A stretch of DNA of 64,000 nt from Atriophallophorus winterbourni (Eukaryota > Platyhelminthes > Trematoda > Plagiorchiida > Microphallidae): NCBI GenBank assembly GCA_013407085.1, contig JACCGJ010008214.1, positions 99,193-163,192 of the forward strand, given 5' to 3'. The notes under the pieces are model-generated. The model did not search any database. It was not told the origin of the DNA and saw only the letters and a list, made by a program, of their open reading frames with translations. Positions 32,424 to 44,930 of this stretch are shown piece after piece (within the stretch, counting starts at the first letter, position 1; every line of letters starts with the position of its first letter). The position numbers and the translations under genes are program-made.

Positions 32424-32658
32424 GGATGTGCAATCGTTCAGCACGTATGTGCTGTGCCACTAGCACGGTGCTAAATTGATTAGCCACCGGTATTGAGCTG
32501 CGTGCTGATACACGCTGGAGTCTCGCTACCATTTCCTGTTCTTTTTCTTTTTTATATCGGTCTAGTCCTGAAAAACCTGACAGTATCTTAACCCACGTGC
32601 AGTCTCTGACTTTACGGCACTGTGTGGATCAGGCTTGTGCCTTCATACATACATACAT
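32424..32658 (+). repeat. SINE-like retroposon, full-length copy 17 with target-site duplication
   Basis: Flanks acttcagcttc (32413-32423) and acttgagcttc (32659-32669) are 11 bp repeats with one mismatch. The copy ends in a (CATA)n tail. It is the last copy seen in the window. Confidence 0.85.
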
Positions 32659-32669
32659 ACTTGAGCTTC

Positions 32670-34590
32670 AGGTCTGCTTTGTTCTCTCCCTTTTCTGATA
32701 TTTCACCAGTTAATTCTCAACTCTTCTGTCAATACCTGTGTGATTTAACCGCACCGCAGTTCTCCTTATGTTTTGGGGCTTTCCATGAATTCGGCAACCT
32801 CTTATTGGTGGTTTTCGCTGCCTCGTTTAGTAAGAGCTCACGGAACATTCCTTCGTGTGGTTTATCCCTTTTTTATACACCACACTTATTATAAACTTTT
32901 CGTACCGAATAACCTAGTAAATTTTTCAGCTGTTTTCTGGCACGTAATTTAACATTTACTTATTGAAATTCCTTATACTGAAGTATTAAACTAATCCATA
33001 ATTGTATCGTTGTCCTTCCCTTTTTAGGTACCCTTTCCGTGTCCAGATTGATTAATCATTCTTTTATATGTGGTCAATTTTAGTAATAAATCTTTGTATT
33101 ATGCTATTTCAGACTTTTTAATTATTGATTTTCCTGGTTTCTTAGATTTTAATGAGTTGTGAATAAAAAATCGCTATAAAACACTATTGATTGGTCCCGT
33201 TCTTTTGTCCGATAACCTAGATTCTCCATATGAGAACACAGATCATAACACGAACGTTTTTTTTCCAGAATGATCAAAATTAAGCAAGAATACGTATTAT
33301 AGGGCGAAAATTAAATTTCTGGAACCTGAATGGTTAAAATGTCTCATTGATGATTTTGATTGGCTGATAGATCACCGTGGCGTATTCTGATTGGATTTTG
33401 AATTCAGCTTCGCTTATTGATCGTCCGCTGTAACAAAAGTAAAGACAATGGGTTATATGGTAATATATAGGCGCTAAGCTTGATCTCAGTCATACCCAAG
33501 TATTCGACAACCACAATATGTATTTCAATGAGTATTCTCCCATACCGTCTATATTCGTGAAGAAGAGAGTTTGTATTGAATCTGTTTTAGTAGTTTGCTG
33601 GTGTTGCTTCGCTTGTGAACACAGAAGCTTCTTCATACCAAGAATTAACCTAACCAATTATAAGTTGTCTATGAACTGCATAAGCCATTTTATGAGCTGA
33701 AGTTAATAAGATAAACATGCGAGATTAATATCAGTCGATGCTTCGTTTGCATGCTGTGCCGTACCTTGATTGTTTTGGTTGTGCACTGATGACCACTTAG
33801 TCTGCTTGCGTAATTGGTGCACGCACCAAGGGTCATGCACGTTAACAAGTAACCTGAACCGCCCGCCAGATTATGTAGTACCCTATTCACCTTTCTGACT
33901 GCATTCTTAAAGTCTTCGTTATTTCAATTGCTCCGGTGTTAAATCATCTTGTATATGGTTTTATTCCCAGCCTTGTCACTTCTACGTCTTCAGTGTACAC
34001 GCAAGTGTCCATCACGTGATCAGCCCGCGCTAAATTAAGTGGCTGCTTCTTGATTCGAATTTTTGTTCGTTTATACAAGTATTGCCTTCTGTAGAAGCAA
34101 CCTTTGCAATTGTTACACCATTCTTTGCGCCGCTTGTAAAGTTTTATTCCTGAGATGCGGCGCTTTCTGTTTCATTTACGCGTTACTTGAATAACTGCGT
34201 TATTCAAGATTCAACTTAGTTTTAGTGGCTCGAAATTTTTTTCGTCTTTAGTAACAATTGCTCGCATCCCTCGCATCAGCATTATTCGAGTATAACTTCG
34301 TTATTTTACACGCAATTGCGTTTTAATTTGGCAACTATATGGAGCAAGCCGTCGAACAACTTTCATGAAGTTGTTTTTAACACTAGCATTGATGCCCAAT
34401 TACTAAATTTGCAAAAACCAATGGTTTCACGACTGTATTAAGTTTCAGATTTGCGGTGTTCGCATTCCCTGGCTTAAGTATCGTTTTGGGTTTCGCTAAG
34501 ATGTACTAAAAACCTAAGGCTTTTCAATTTTGCTTACACAAACCGTAGCTCTTTTTTACCTTTCTTTCGCGCGAGAGAATCCAAGAACGT
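32670..34590. other. Intergenic, nothing firm
   Basis: AT-rich sequence downstream of the KNL2-like gene. AATAAA hexamers occur (for example near 33085) and could serve as poly(A) signals. Part of this stretch may be old Penelope-like sequence continuing from 34600, but no motif supports that. Confidence 0.4.
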
Positions 34591-34599
34591 TTGTCCCAC

Positions 34600-35105
34600 C
34601 TGTCGTCTAAATTTCCTTAGTATCCAGCATTTACGGATCTAATTTATTAATGCAACCATAGAATACTTCTAATCTGCCACATCTTGTGCTGACGGTTGTA
34701 TCATCTACACATCGCCACCGTTTTTCTGCTCAACTGCTTCCAATTTTCGAGTTATTTTCTTGAAATTATCTCTCTCCGGTAACTGGGAAATACTTGAGTG
34801 GTCATTAAACAAGATATCGTACATATTTCCACAATTCACTATGCCGTTCATTATTTTTACACTAAATTTGTGCCATCCGTCAACGCCTCATTTCGAGTTG
34901 ACTAATTCACTAATTCTACAGCGCTGCTAGTGTCCACAATCTTGATAAAGGCTCTTACGTCGAAGGTCACCATCATCTCATCATACACATGTGTCAAGGT
35001 ATTTAAGCGCCGAACAAACTCGGAGTTCTTAATAAAAGAATCCGTGTTACAGACTAGCGGTTTGTGTGTTAGAGTAACAGTGTCATTCACGTTTGGCCGC
35101 TAGGA
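34600..35105 (-). mobile_element. Penelope-like element RT fragment
   Basis: Minus strand 35090-34902 reads KPLVCNTDSFIKNSEFVRRL ... MMVTFDVRAFIKIVD. This is like the Penelope RT stretch K..SFVKNS..FV..I......LVSFDVVSLFT. Further along (about 34735-34650) is KRWRCVDDTTV...LEVFYGCINKLDP, matching the W.RYVDDTF ... LN..DP catalytic block. The AMGSPLSPV segment between them is missing and frames change, so it is a dead fragment. No GIY-YIG endonuclease was found. Confidence 0.55.
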
Positions 35106-35289
35106 GATGCCCTACTTATGTATTTTTCTAGGAGTCCTTAGGAAATTGTGGTTTAAGCAGATTTCGGGTAAAGCCTGAACAACAATTCTAGAACAATCCT
35201 TGCTACACTCCTCGCATGTATATTATCATATCCCTTTACGAATTACATAATCACCGTAAATTTACATCTATTGCTGTATCTATTGAAAT

Positions 35290-35625
35290 GGTCGTATTCC
35301 GAAAGATCTACTCTATGGTGAGTTGCAATTAGGAAGTCGACAATTGGGCAGACCGCACTTGCGGTACAAAGATGTTTGCAAAAGAGATATGAAAGCTCTC
35401 GACATTGACCCCGCAAGCTGGGAAGAACTTGCTCTTGACCGCTCACTTTGGAGGCATTGTGTAAAGCGTCGACTGCAAGCCGGGGAGGAGCAAATACAGC
35501 TCCTGGCTGCTGAACGCAGATCACGCCGCGGCGTGCAACTGATGAAATACAACAGATTTCTGACTATCGTTGCAAGCGCTGCGGGAGAGATTGTTCCACC
35601 CGAATCGGAATGTTAGTCATTCCAA
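35290..35625 (+). mobile_element. LINE ORF2 C-terminal fragment
   Basis: Frame with NGRIPKDLLYGEL, LGRPHLRYKDVCKRDMKAL and DRSLWRHCVKRRLQ, a conserved C-terminal LINE segment (G.P.LR.KDVCKRDLK). No RT precedes it, so it is 5'-truncated. Confidence 0.75.
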
Positions 35626-36672
35626 AAGCGCAAAACTTGAACATTCTCGCGATTGCGATGTACATTTCCATGGGGGTCGACATCGACCCGACGGAGGGCA
35701 ACAACAACAATCTATCTATAAGAACCTCTATCTTTAATGCGCTTTTTGTAGTAAGGGATAATGTGGTCATTAATATGTTAGTCATTAATGATCATTATTA
35801 ACTCTTCTATCGGAAGCTTGAGAGGTGTATGCTGTTCTTAATCCTCAAGATTACACTGTTTTAATTTTGATGACACCAGCTATACAGTTTAGCAATGAAT
35901 CTGCCTTAATTTCCGATAGCGGATTTGATTCTACGCGCGGAATTAATACTTAGGCTTTTTAAGATTTTGTACTTATCTATTTATTTATCTAACAACCTAT
36001 GTATCTATCAATATATCTATCTGTCTATTCAAGGAACAGGAAAAATTTCAGACGCACAATCTCATTTAAATGACAAACGACGAGCCACATTCAACGTTGA
36101 TTTCTGCCGTACGTGGTTAAACATCCGATTCATGATACACCCATTCAATTCTCAACATGTCAATTGTCGGACAGTAGTTTTCAGCAAGCTTAGTGCACCC
36201 ACATTTAGGAATAAGTAAAACGGAAACAACAAGCTGACATTTTACAAAGTGAATCCTATTGAACATAATTCGATTGTGTTGAGGGTTAACATGTTGCTTT
36301 ACAAGAACATATCAAAAGCTTCGCAACATTGTGGTTTTATCATACGGGATATTTGCAATGTACTTCTAAGCGGATTATCTGGCTCATTGTAGATCGATGG
36401 TTTCTACATGAGAGGAACACACACATTTTGTGTAGATGAATGTATTTATTATTAACGCACGGCGTTGGGCTTGCCTGGCGTGGGTTTCGTCCGCTAATCA
36501 ACTAATTGTCTGTTTTAAGGAAATAAATATTAATTTTTCAGTATTGGATTCTACGGATCATTAACCGCCAGAAATATAAAGTTAAATCGTGTTTACTTCA
36601 ATAGAGATCTTAGACGAATGCATTTTTACAACGTCGCTTAAAAGCAATAATACACAGGAAAAATTTGCGCGG
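35626..36672. other. Intergenic, short tandem repeats
   Basis: AT-rich. A degenerate (ATCT)n run lies at about 35970-36035. No coding sequence recognised. Confidence 0.45.
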
Positions 36673-36835
36673 TACGTCTAACTTGGTTGTATTTCCCACG
36701 CTCCGATAATATATCATTACGAATTTTCGCTATTCCTTGAATTTGCTGTAAAATACGTCTAACTTGGTTGTATTTCCCACGCTCCGATAATATATCATTA
36801 CGAATTTTCGCTATTCCTTGAATTTGCTGTAAAAT
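36673..36835. repeat. Perfect 81 bp tandem duplication
   Basis: The unit starting acgtctaacttggttg at 36674 is repeated without a single difference from 36755, period 81. It lies about 115 bp upstream of the CR1-like ORF1 start. Confidence 0.9.
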
Positions 36836-37078
36836 AGAATTACTGTTTAACTATATTATTAATATTTTTTGCTGAGTAATTACGTCAGTGATAAAATCAA
36901 CCTGTATCTTTCTAGTGATCTATCATTACTCATACTTTTAACGGATAGATATGAGTACTAAAAATACCTGCCTCAACGGCAAATGTGGCAAAATGGTGGT
37001 TAAGGGAATTGAGTGCACAGCTTGCAAGCGTCAGTCTCACCATAGCTGCTCAGGTATACACAAATCTCTACAGGATTT

Positions 37079-37603
37079 ATGCAAAGTACCGCTGGTTGCA
37101 GTGGTATTGTAGCGGCTGCCACTGATGCCGCTCACCAAAAGCCAAGGATTAGTGTGACGTCGCCTAGCTCGTCATATTTTGTACCCGCCCAAACGTATGC
37201 ATCTGTTGTGATGGCGAATATAAGTTCTGAGACAACGACAGACAAGGTGATAGCTGACAAGTCTAGCCAATTACAACATCATTCTAAGCAAGCTACCTCT
37301 CCTGGGGTGGTCAATGAAGCCAGATCTTCAAAAAAGCGTGCAAACAAGAAGGTTGTGACAATTGCATCCACTGAGAATCTAGACGTAGTTAGCCAGTTAC
37401 CTCGTCCTCCAATGAAAGCTTCCTCTCCAGAGGTGTTCAACCTAGCTGGAACTACGAGGAGGCGCATTAAGACCAATAAAGCAACTACTCAAATGGAGCA
37501 ACATGGAGATGTTGCTGGCTCACCGGCACTGGATCAAATTATCCAGGAATTAAACGTTTGCGTAAGCAGTTTGAGGCACTGTACATCACTTCTTCTTCTT
37601 TAA
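37079..37603 (+). pseudogene. LINE ORF1 fragment
   Basis: Open frame after the stop that ends the zinc finger. A Ser/Thr-rich, basic linker resembles the linker of the ORF1 at 3523. It continues, frameshifted, into VNRVGRWKMDNRPRPILVEF (about 37746-37805), equivalent to VHRVGKWRG of the other copy. Confidence 0.55.
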
Positions 37604-38710
37604 AACTAGAACCCGAAATGGAATAGTTTTTACCCGAGCGGAGCCTTTCATTGGGGGATCAAAATGTTGAAGAGATTTCGATCGCAGATTTATCAGCGAT
37701 CTTATTCGGATGGTAGGTCTGAGGCCTTCTACTCCAACGGTGCGAGTTAACCGTGTAGGTAGATGGAAGATGGATAACCGCCCAAGGCCAATACTGGTAG
37801 AATTCAAATACCAGGCGGGTCGGGATTCGTTACTGTCTAAGGCTGAATACATCGCCAAAACAACTTTAGACAAGTTTCTGGTAATGCCGGACTACCCTCC
37901 CTCTCGGATTAGAAAAAATCTTCCGCTTCAAACAGGAGAAACTTAGCTTTAAGGACATCTGCTATCCGTAAGCCTGATGCAAATTGAAGTCTTAGTGAAT
38001 ACGTGACGATCACACAGAACATCACATTGCTGTCCGGATTAGACGATGTTGACGGTTTTACCGCAAATGAAGATGAGCGCCAAGTAGATGTCTCCAGTGG
38101 TTTCTCTACTTCAATGGATGCGGCCTCAATCCTCAGACAACAGTCTGTAACATCTATGCAAGGGACTGTTGAACCAGATACTCCTGCTTCAAGTAGCACA
38201 CCAAAAAACGTGCAGTTCCCTCGGGTGCTTCGACCGAGTTCCAAACAGGATTACTTCTAGAAGCACGCATAACCAGCGCACCAGTGCTGTACGCTAATGT
38301 GTGCAACATAAAAAATATGTGGACTGACCTCTCTTCGTGTGGCTAAGTTACGCCCCAGGGTTATAGCGCTTCTGAAACCTGGCTGTCTGCTCTTGATGAT
38401 GTGCCAATAAACAGCAGCGAGTAGTATCTTGTCATTAAATGCGTTCGACCTGGCAATAGGAGAACCGGTGGCGTTGCATTCCTTCTAGAGCATGGTTTGC
38501 ACAACACGGGAACGAGTCTATACCTAACCAGTTGAAACGTATCCTGACTTGCTAAAAGTCAGCCCTAGCAATTGCTTGTGTCTACGTCACACCCAGTGCA
38601 GCCCAGCAGGAGATTACATAGCTAATTGAGACGCTCGACGGTTTTTTCAATCAGCTTCCAGCGTATTCATTTTAGGTGATTTCAACCTTCCAGACAAAAA
38701 TTGGGCCTGT

Positions 38711-39130
38711 AAGATAAACATTTGAATTTATTTTACTGACATCTAATTGTTCAAATCTGTTGATAATTTTGTATACTTTCACCATTTTTGTTTTACCGAA
38801 CTACTTGACTTTGTTTGTTATAGAGTTTATTTTTGTGTATCTTTATTTGGCCATTCCCGCGATATTTGAAGTTGCGATCACTCGTTGTCATTGTTACTCT
38901 TGAATATTCGTGTTTTTGGATTCAGTAGGAAGCGGAATAATCGAGGTCTGCTGTTTTTATTGTATAATTATTTTACTTTAATTGTACCGTACTCATCTGG
39001 CGAATTGTCTTGTTAATATATTGGTGGGTTTGGACGCGTAACTCAACCGTTGGATTGACACATTGATATTTATAACGTGACTGAATTCTTTGACGTTGGA
39101 CTCCATTTTACCCGGACCGTATTGTCCGTT
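38711..39130. mobile_element. Unclassified insertion inside LINE endonuclease
   Basis: The endonuclease frame stops after NLPDKNWAC and resumes with VVEQFEMFLEWLHDHALHQ some 420 bases later. In the sister LINE the two blocks are about 15 residues apart. A gggcct stretch stands at both edges (38702 and 39131) and may be a short target duplication. The inserted sequence is AT-rich and non-coding. Confidence 0.45.
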
Positions 39131-41093
39131 ACAGGGCCTTCGTTGTAGGTTTGGTCGTCGAACAATTCGAAATGTTTCTCGAATGGTTACATGATCACGC
39201 GTTGCATCAGCATGTGCTTGATCGTACGAGGATTCGTAATGGATGCACACCATTCACTATCAAACTGGTATTGTCGTCCCAGCCCTAGGCCGTTATACTT
39301 TTAAAATACCCACCACCACTCGGCAAAATCGATCATGTAGTGATAGCTTCGAACAGGTACTGTGTTTTAACACACATATTGCTCGCTTTAGACACATTTT
39401 AGGCTTGTAAACTGGGATTTTCTCCTACAAACTTCAAAGTCTTACTTTAAGTTGTCTAACAATTTCAATGTAAGTGTAATTTGGGATAGAATTTGAGAGT
39501 ATTTAAAACAGTTGCAAAACAAGCACGCTCCGCTGCAAATTGTGAAAAAGCATCATTGGCTGCCCTGGTGGACTCCTGGAGTTCGTCATTCTACCCGCAA
39601 TATAAGCTATCTCTCACTTCTGGTTTTGGGGCTCGCAACTAAACCGCTCGAAATGCTTGTTTAAAAATATAGCGTTTGCTCAAACAGGAGTTTGAGATAT
39701 CCTTAGCTAGGCATGCTAAATCCAATCCGAAAGAGTTAAGAGCTCACGCAGAATCGAGTCGAACCCAGGGAAAACTACGAGAATTTGAATCTCGAGGACG
39801 GAAAATAGCCGATAACGACCAGTCTAAGGCGCTGCCTTCGCCAGGTTTCTTCTGTATAATTATTTAAATGCTTCGTCTAGCTCGTATAATCTATAGGCTA
39901 CGACCTGATGCTCGCGCTGATAGAGATTATTTTGTCTTTTAATGAATTCAGATGTGTATGAAGCACGTAGCCATTTCGCGTCACCAAGCTGAACGACGCA
40001 GATATATCCACTCGATTATGCTAAAGAATCGCGCTCAGTGCTTACAGAACTTTAAGCAAGCTTTTTCAAATCACGCTTGAAACCCTGGAGTGGTTCCTAG
40101 AGAGTGGAAAGAAGCCATAATCGTATCAATACACGAGGGTGGTTGCAGGTAAACTCTTGGTAACTATATGCAGGTCAGCTTCACTAACATTGTCTCGAAA
40201 GTAATGGAAAAACTGATGCGTGACAAAATCTTTCAGCATCTTTGTCGGCATGATCTAATGAGTTTAAATCAACATGGATTTTTTAGGTGTAGATCATGCC
40301 TGACTAACCATCTTAGTTTTCTCAATACGTTGTCGAACCAAACCGACGTGATCAGTGGGGTACCCCAATGTCGGTACTCGGTCCTCTTCTATTCCTGATC
40401 TCCATTGATGACTTGTCGTCTGCATTGAAGTGGCTATGCTTCATTTTGCGGATGATGTGAAGTTCATTGGATCAACAGATGAAGATATCTTTACAAGGCA
40501 TTAGTTCCGCCGCATTTAGAATATTGTATATTGGCGTAGTGCTCTTACTTCAAGAAGGAAATCGTTCGAATCGAAAGCGTACAACTTGCATATTGAGGGT
40601 CGTTATGGAAACCTTTACCTGCCACGCCTGAAGGCCCTAGATCTTGCTCACTACGGCGCCATCGTTGAGAGATGACAGTAATTGAAACCTTCAAGATCTT
40701 GAAAGGGTTGTGTGACGTTATCGTGACGATTTCTTCGCCTTAAGACCCGAGTTGAGCGCCAGCCGACATTCACTCAAACTTGCTAAGGAGCGATGTAGAC
40801 TAGACTCCCTGAAAAACTTTTTCAGCCTCAGGGTGGTAAATTTCTGGAACAAGCTTCCAGAAAAACTTATATCCTGCAGTTCTGTCGCGATTTTTAAGAA
40901 CGGTTTGTACCGCATCTGGGGCAAGCTTTTTCCTGAATACTCCACCAAATCGCTTTGCAAGATTAGGTTTTTCAACATTTAAATAAATAAAGTAAATGCT
41001 AGAGTTCTGTTTTTATTTAAATACACTACTATATTTTATCTGACTTATCACCACTGGTAAAGAGAAATTTATCTTCATTTTCTCCAGCATCAT

Positions 41094-41291
41094 TCATAAC
41101 GAGGTGCTTCCTAAATACAAACCGGATAATCTCTTGGCGTCGCGATCGTCGAGGATATCCAAATTACAATCAGAAATAAACCCTCTGGCAGTTGTGGTTG
41201 CTTCTCTGCAGCTTTCAACGGAAAGAAATTCCGAACGCTCGACTGGCTCGTGAGCCACTAACTGTAGTGTGCAACTGAATTGAATATCCAA
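41094..41291 (-). other. Unassigned 65-residue open frame
   Basis: Minus-strand frame rich in charged residues (VAHEPVERSEFLSVESCREA ... DILDDRDAKRLSGLYLGS) with coding-like composition. A pyrimidine-poor acceptor-like attcaattcag lies just upstream. No family recognised. It could be a host exon, a transposon remnant or chance. Confidence 0.25.
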
Positions 41292-41417
41292 GAGATGTAA
41301 TCCAAGGCGTAGAATATGCTAAAACTTTAGGGGATCCGTTAATCGAAATTCCAACATAAATCGACGATACAAACTTTAAAATTTTAGAAGTGGAGGGAAT
41401 AAATGATTTTTAAAAAC

Positions 41418-41576
41418 TGTCACATCTTTGTTTTACTGTACCTAACAACAATTGACCTTGAGATAATTTCCGTTGACTCGGGTTCCGTGATTGCTACGTT
41501 GTACCTTCGTGCACGTTATTCTCCTGTGCGTTTTCTCCTACCATCTTGAGGATGTTATTATAGTGGTCAGTCTGCA
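41418..41576 (+). mobile_element. Solo LTR of the gypsy-type family
   Basis: Diverged copy of the LTR at 86-270/1906-2091, inverted relative to it: it begins tgtcacatctttgttttact and ends near ttattatagtggtcag. No internal sequence or second LTR adjoins it. Solo LTRs arise by recombination between the two LTRs of an element. Confidence 0.7.
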
Positions 41577-42490
41577 ATAATATTAATTTATAAAGTTAAT
41601 TTTTAAATTTTTAATGCTAATAAAGTGAACATTGACAAAAATGAATGTATACGTACAAAATAGAAGTTTAAATGGCAAATCACTTTGAAATCATTAATGA
41701 CCTTTTGGGAACAGCACAATTGCCGAATGAAAGGAGACCTTTGTGAGACTATGAAAATACAATATATATTACCGACAATTCATTGCATGGTTTGTGTGTC
41801 AACCAGTTCCATAAGGAGTTTAATTGTAGCTCAGTGTGTAGTAATGTGGAAATAGAGAAAACGGAATGAGACGCTATACATAGGATAGTAAATGTAGGCA
41901 TTGAATAATTAATTTGACTAAATTAAGCCCTGGTTAACTAAGGCTTTCATTAATTAAGTTTTTATATAGAAGCAAAATGGATAAAAATTATTGAATCGGA
42001 CTTAATCAATCTTGCATTAATAACATATTGGTAATTTAATTGTTGAAATTCCATATATCTTCATTGACTATTGCTTTACTGTTTCGAAATAGTAACCGAT
42101 GGTAGCGGATTCAGGCTTATCGAATTCTGTTGGTAAGAATAATTATAATGATAGCTACAATATTATACGAGAGAATAAAATATAAGTTTCAAAATAGATC
42201 ACCAAAGCAAATTTAATTTAAGCAAAAAATTGTGATAGAAAAGGCACATACTGGTTCTCCATGACGTCCATGATTGAATCCGTTGATATAAAGTTCAGAA
42301 GGACTAGAATTCGGAGTAACGAATAAAGTTGTCGGCTGGCTAAAATTGATTTTTTCCGTGAGCGTTAATAATTTTCAAAATTCAAACATTCACGACAGCC
42401 AGTCCAAATTGTTACGAACAATTTCTCACAAAATAAGCTCAGTCACTTCGAGAGAGAACGATTCGCGCTCTTTGTATACAAATATATAAT
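41577..42490. other. Intergenic, nothing recognised
   Basis: AT-rich with no long open frame and no repeat shared with other parts of the window. Confidence 0.5.
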
Positions 42491-42504
42491 TTTCAATTGC
42501 ATAT

Positions 42505-43910
42505 TGCTTACTCGCTACTTGCTCAATCCCTTGAGTTCCTGGAGGAACATAGGGCCTCGGAAACTTTTCTCCATTTTGCTCTGTCCATAGCAGCCAGTTT
42601 GATGTCCTTCCAGTTAAGTCCACATTTGCGGATTTCCTCTTCACACCAGCGCTTCCAGGATAGCCTAGGGCGTCCGACCCGTCTCTTTCCCATTGGGTTC
42701 CATACCATAGCATGACGCGTGATGTCATCATAAGGTTTCCGCAAGGTGTGCACAACCCATCTCCACTTTCAACTACTGATCTGCTGGGCGATCGGACCCT
42801 CAGCTGCAATCTGCCACAGGTGTTGATTCCTTATCTTTCCTGGCCATTTTACCCCAATAATTCGACGAAGGCAATTATTGTGGAATGATTGCAAGCGGCC
42901 AGAATACTTTGCTGTCACTCGCCAGGTTTCAGATCCATAGAGTAGCATGGATTTGACGTTGCTTCTGAATATACGGAGTTTCGTGCGTTTTGATAGTACC
43001 TTCGACTCCCAAATGGGTTTCAAAGCTTTGAACGCGTATCTTGCTTTGCCGATTCTGGCGACTATGTCGTCGTCCGTGCCACCACTAATTAAAACAAGGC
43101 TGCTGAGGTAGATGAATTGCGTTACGTCTTCAACTGCTTTACCATTGATGGTGATTGATGAGTGTTCATCAGTTGGCACACGGAGGACTTCTGTTTTTTC
43201 GGTATTCACGCGTAGTCCTGCATATGAAGCAAAGTGAGCTAGTCTATCGGTCTTTCTCTGAAGACGTTGGGGGTCACGTGATATCAAGCAGACATCATAA
43301 GCGTATTCCAGATCCTCCAATTGGTCGGATTCCTTCCAATCGATACCGTTCCTCTCACCTTTTACTGTCTTTTTTATTATCCAGTCTATTACCAACAGAA
43401 AAAGCTTTGGGGACAACAGGCGTCCCTGGCGTCCCAGTCTCAACTGAAAATGGATCGGGCAGTCTTCCGTTGTGAATTACCTGACAGGAGGCACCTTCAT
43501 ACAGCTGCTTTATGAGGTCCATGTACAGCGGTGGGACCCCATAGTGTGGCAAAAGCTTTCATATGAATTCACAGTCCACACTGTCGAAGGCTTTCTCAAA
43601 ATCTATGAAGTTGAGGCAAAGAGGCGATTGCCATTCAATGCTTTGTTTAATTATTATTCGGAGGGTCGCAATTAGGTGGATAACAGAATTCTGTTTTCTG
43701 GCCGTAACATTTGATCGATAGTGTCGCGCAAACGCAGAAGGGTGATGCGTGTATTTACTTTACTAGGGACTGAGAGCAGCATGTTACCTCGCCAGTTTTT
43801 GCATAGCCTCAGATCCACTTTCTTTGAAAGTGTGACCAAATGACCTCTCTTAGAATCATTTGAGACCCGTCTTTCTGACCAGATTTTCTGCAGCAGGGGA
43901 AGTAACATAT
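42505..43910 (-). pseudogene. RTE-like reverse transcriptase and C-terminal domain
   Basis: Motif A LNFIDFEKAFDSVDCEF (about 43645-43595), motif B region frameshifted (LGRQGRLLSPKLFLLVIDW), and motif C LEYAYDVCLIS, where YADD has become YAYD, removing a metal-binding aspartate. After that come GLRVNTEKTEVL, the LYGSETWRVT block, LRRIIGVKWPGKIRN and the tail GKRRVGRPRLSWKRW. At least two frameshifts. Confidence 0.8.
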
Positions 43911-44930
43911 CAGCCGAGGTGTCAAAATTAGCCTTCAGAGCTTCTGGTGGAATCCCATCTGGACCTGGTGCTTTGCCATTCTTCAGCGATTTTAACTCAA
44001 AAAGGATTTCATTTCGACCGGGGGGTCGGTGTTTACGTCTAGCAAATTTGCTGCACGTGGGATGTCAGTGACAGAAGTAGGTGCTGGTCGATTTGTGAGT
44101 TCCTTGAAGTGCTCCATCCATCGCTTTCTTGCGGCGATTCCTGACTGATAAGGTTACCTTCACCGTCCCTCACTATTTTGCCGCAAGGTATTTTTCTTCC
44201 TGATAGGGTTCTGGTAATGTTGTAGACGGTGTTCAGGTCTCTCTTTTCTGCTGCATATTCCGCCTCCGTTGCCAGCATTTCATAGAACCACCTCTCGTCA
44301 CTTCTGGCACTTCGTTTCACGTCTTTATTTAGGGAGCCGTATGTTCGATCAGTTGGTTTTTCTGCTTGGTGTCCTTACACCGGGGGATCTGTTGTTTCAG
44401 CTGCCTTCTCGAGTTGATCAGTGCCCAAGTCTCATTCGAGATACACTCTTTGTCTTTCTTTACCCGTCTGCCAATTACGTGTTTACAGGTGTCTTGTCAA
44501 CAGTCTTTCAGAGCGCTTCAGTGTTCATTAATTGGGAGTTCAGGGGTTAAGTTGTTGAGCGATTCAAATCTGTTTTTAGGTAAATAGAGAAAATTTCTTT
44601 TGTACGCTCTTCCCTTAGTTTCTGCGTGTGATACTTTACACTAGGCCGACTGCCGGTTTCGTAGAAAGCTCTCAACTTGATTTTAATTGTGGTCATTAGA
44701 AGGTAGTGGTCTGAAGCAACATCCGTACCTCGCATTACGCGTGTATCAAGGAGACCATGTCCATTTTCGGGAAATCAATAGGTGATCGATTTAATTGGCA
44801 ATAACACCATCAAATGATGTCTAGGTGGCCTTGTGGATGTTCCGGTGTTGAAAGATGCTGCCTCCGATGACAAGATCGTTGAGCGCGCAAAAATCTGCGA
44901 AAAGTTCCCGGTTCTCATTCATTTCACCTA

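Larger units (their letters stand above)
36900..41020 (+). mobile_element. Decayed CR1-like LINE, relative of 3400-6960
   Basis: ORF1 starts at 36951 (zinc finger CLNGKCGK...GIECTACKRQSHHSCSGI), is interrupted by a stop and continues at 37079-38260. The endonuclease is scattered over 38280-39330 (NRRTGGVAFL, LGDFNLPDKNWAC, FLEWLHDHALHQHV). An insertion of about 420 bp at 38711-39130 splits it. RT remains at 40080-40450 (SKVMEKLMRDKI, ISGVPQ, FADDVKFIG). The C-terminus is at 40750-40980 (FFSLRVVNFWNKLPEKL), followed by an AAATAAATAAA 3' end. Many stops, so an old copy. Confidence 0.75.

Noticed and set aside
12957..32670. CRISPR-like or satellite array
   Set aside because: The repeats are ~240 bp, in both orientations, irregularly spaced and flanked by target-site duplications, so they are dispersed retroposons.
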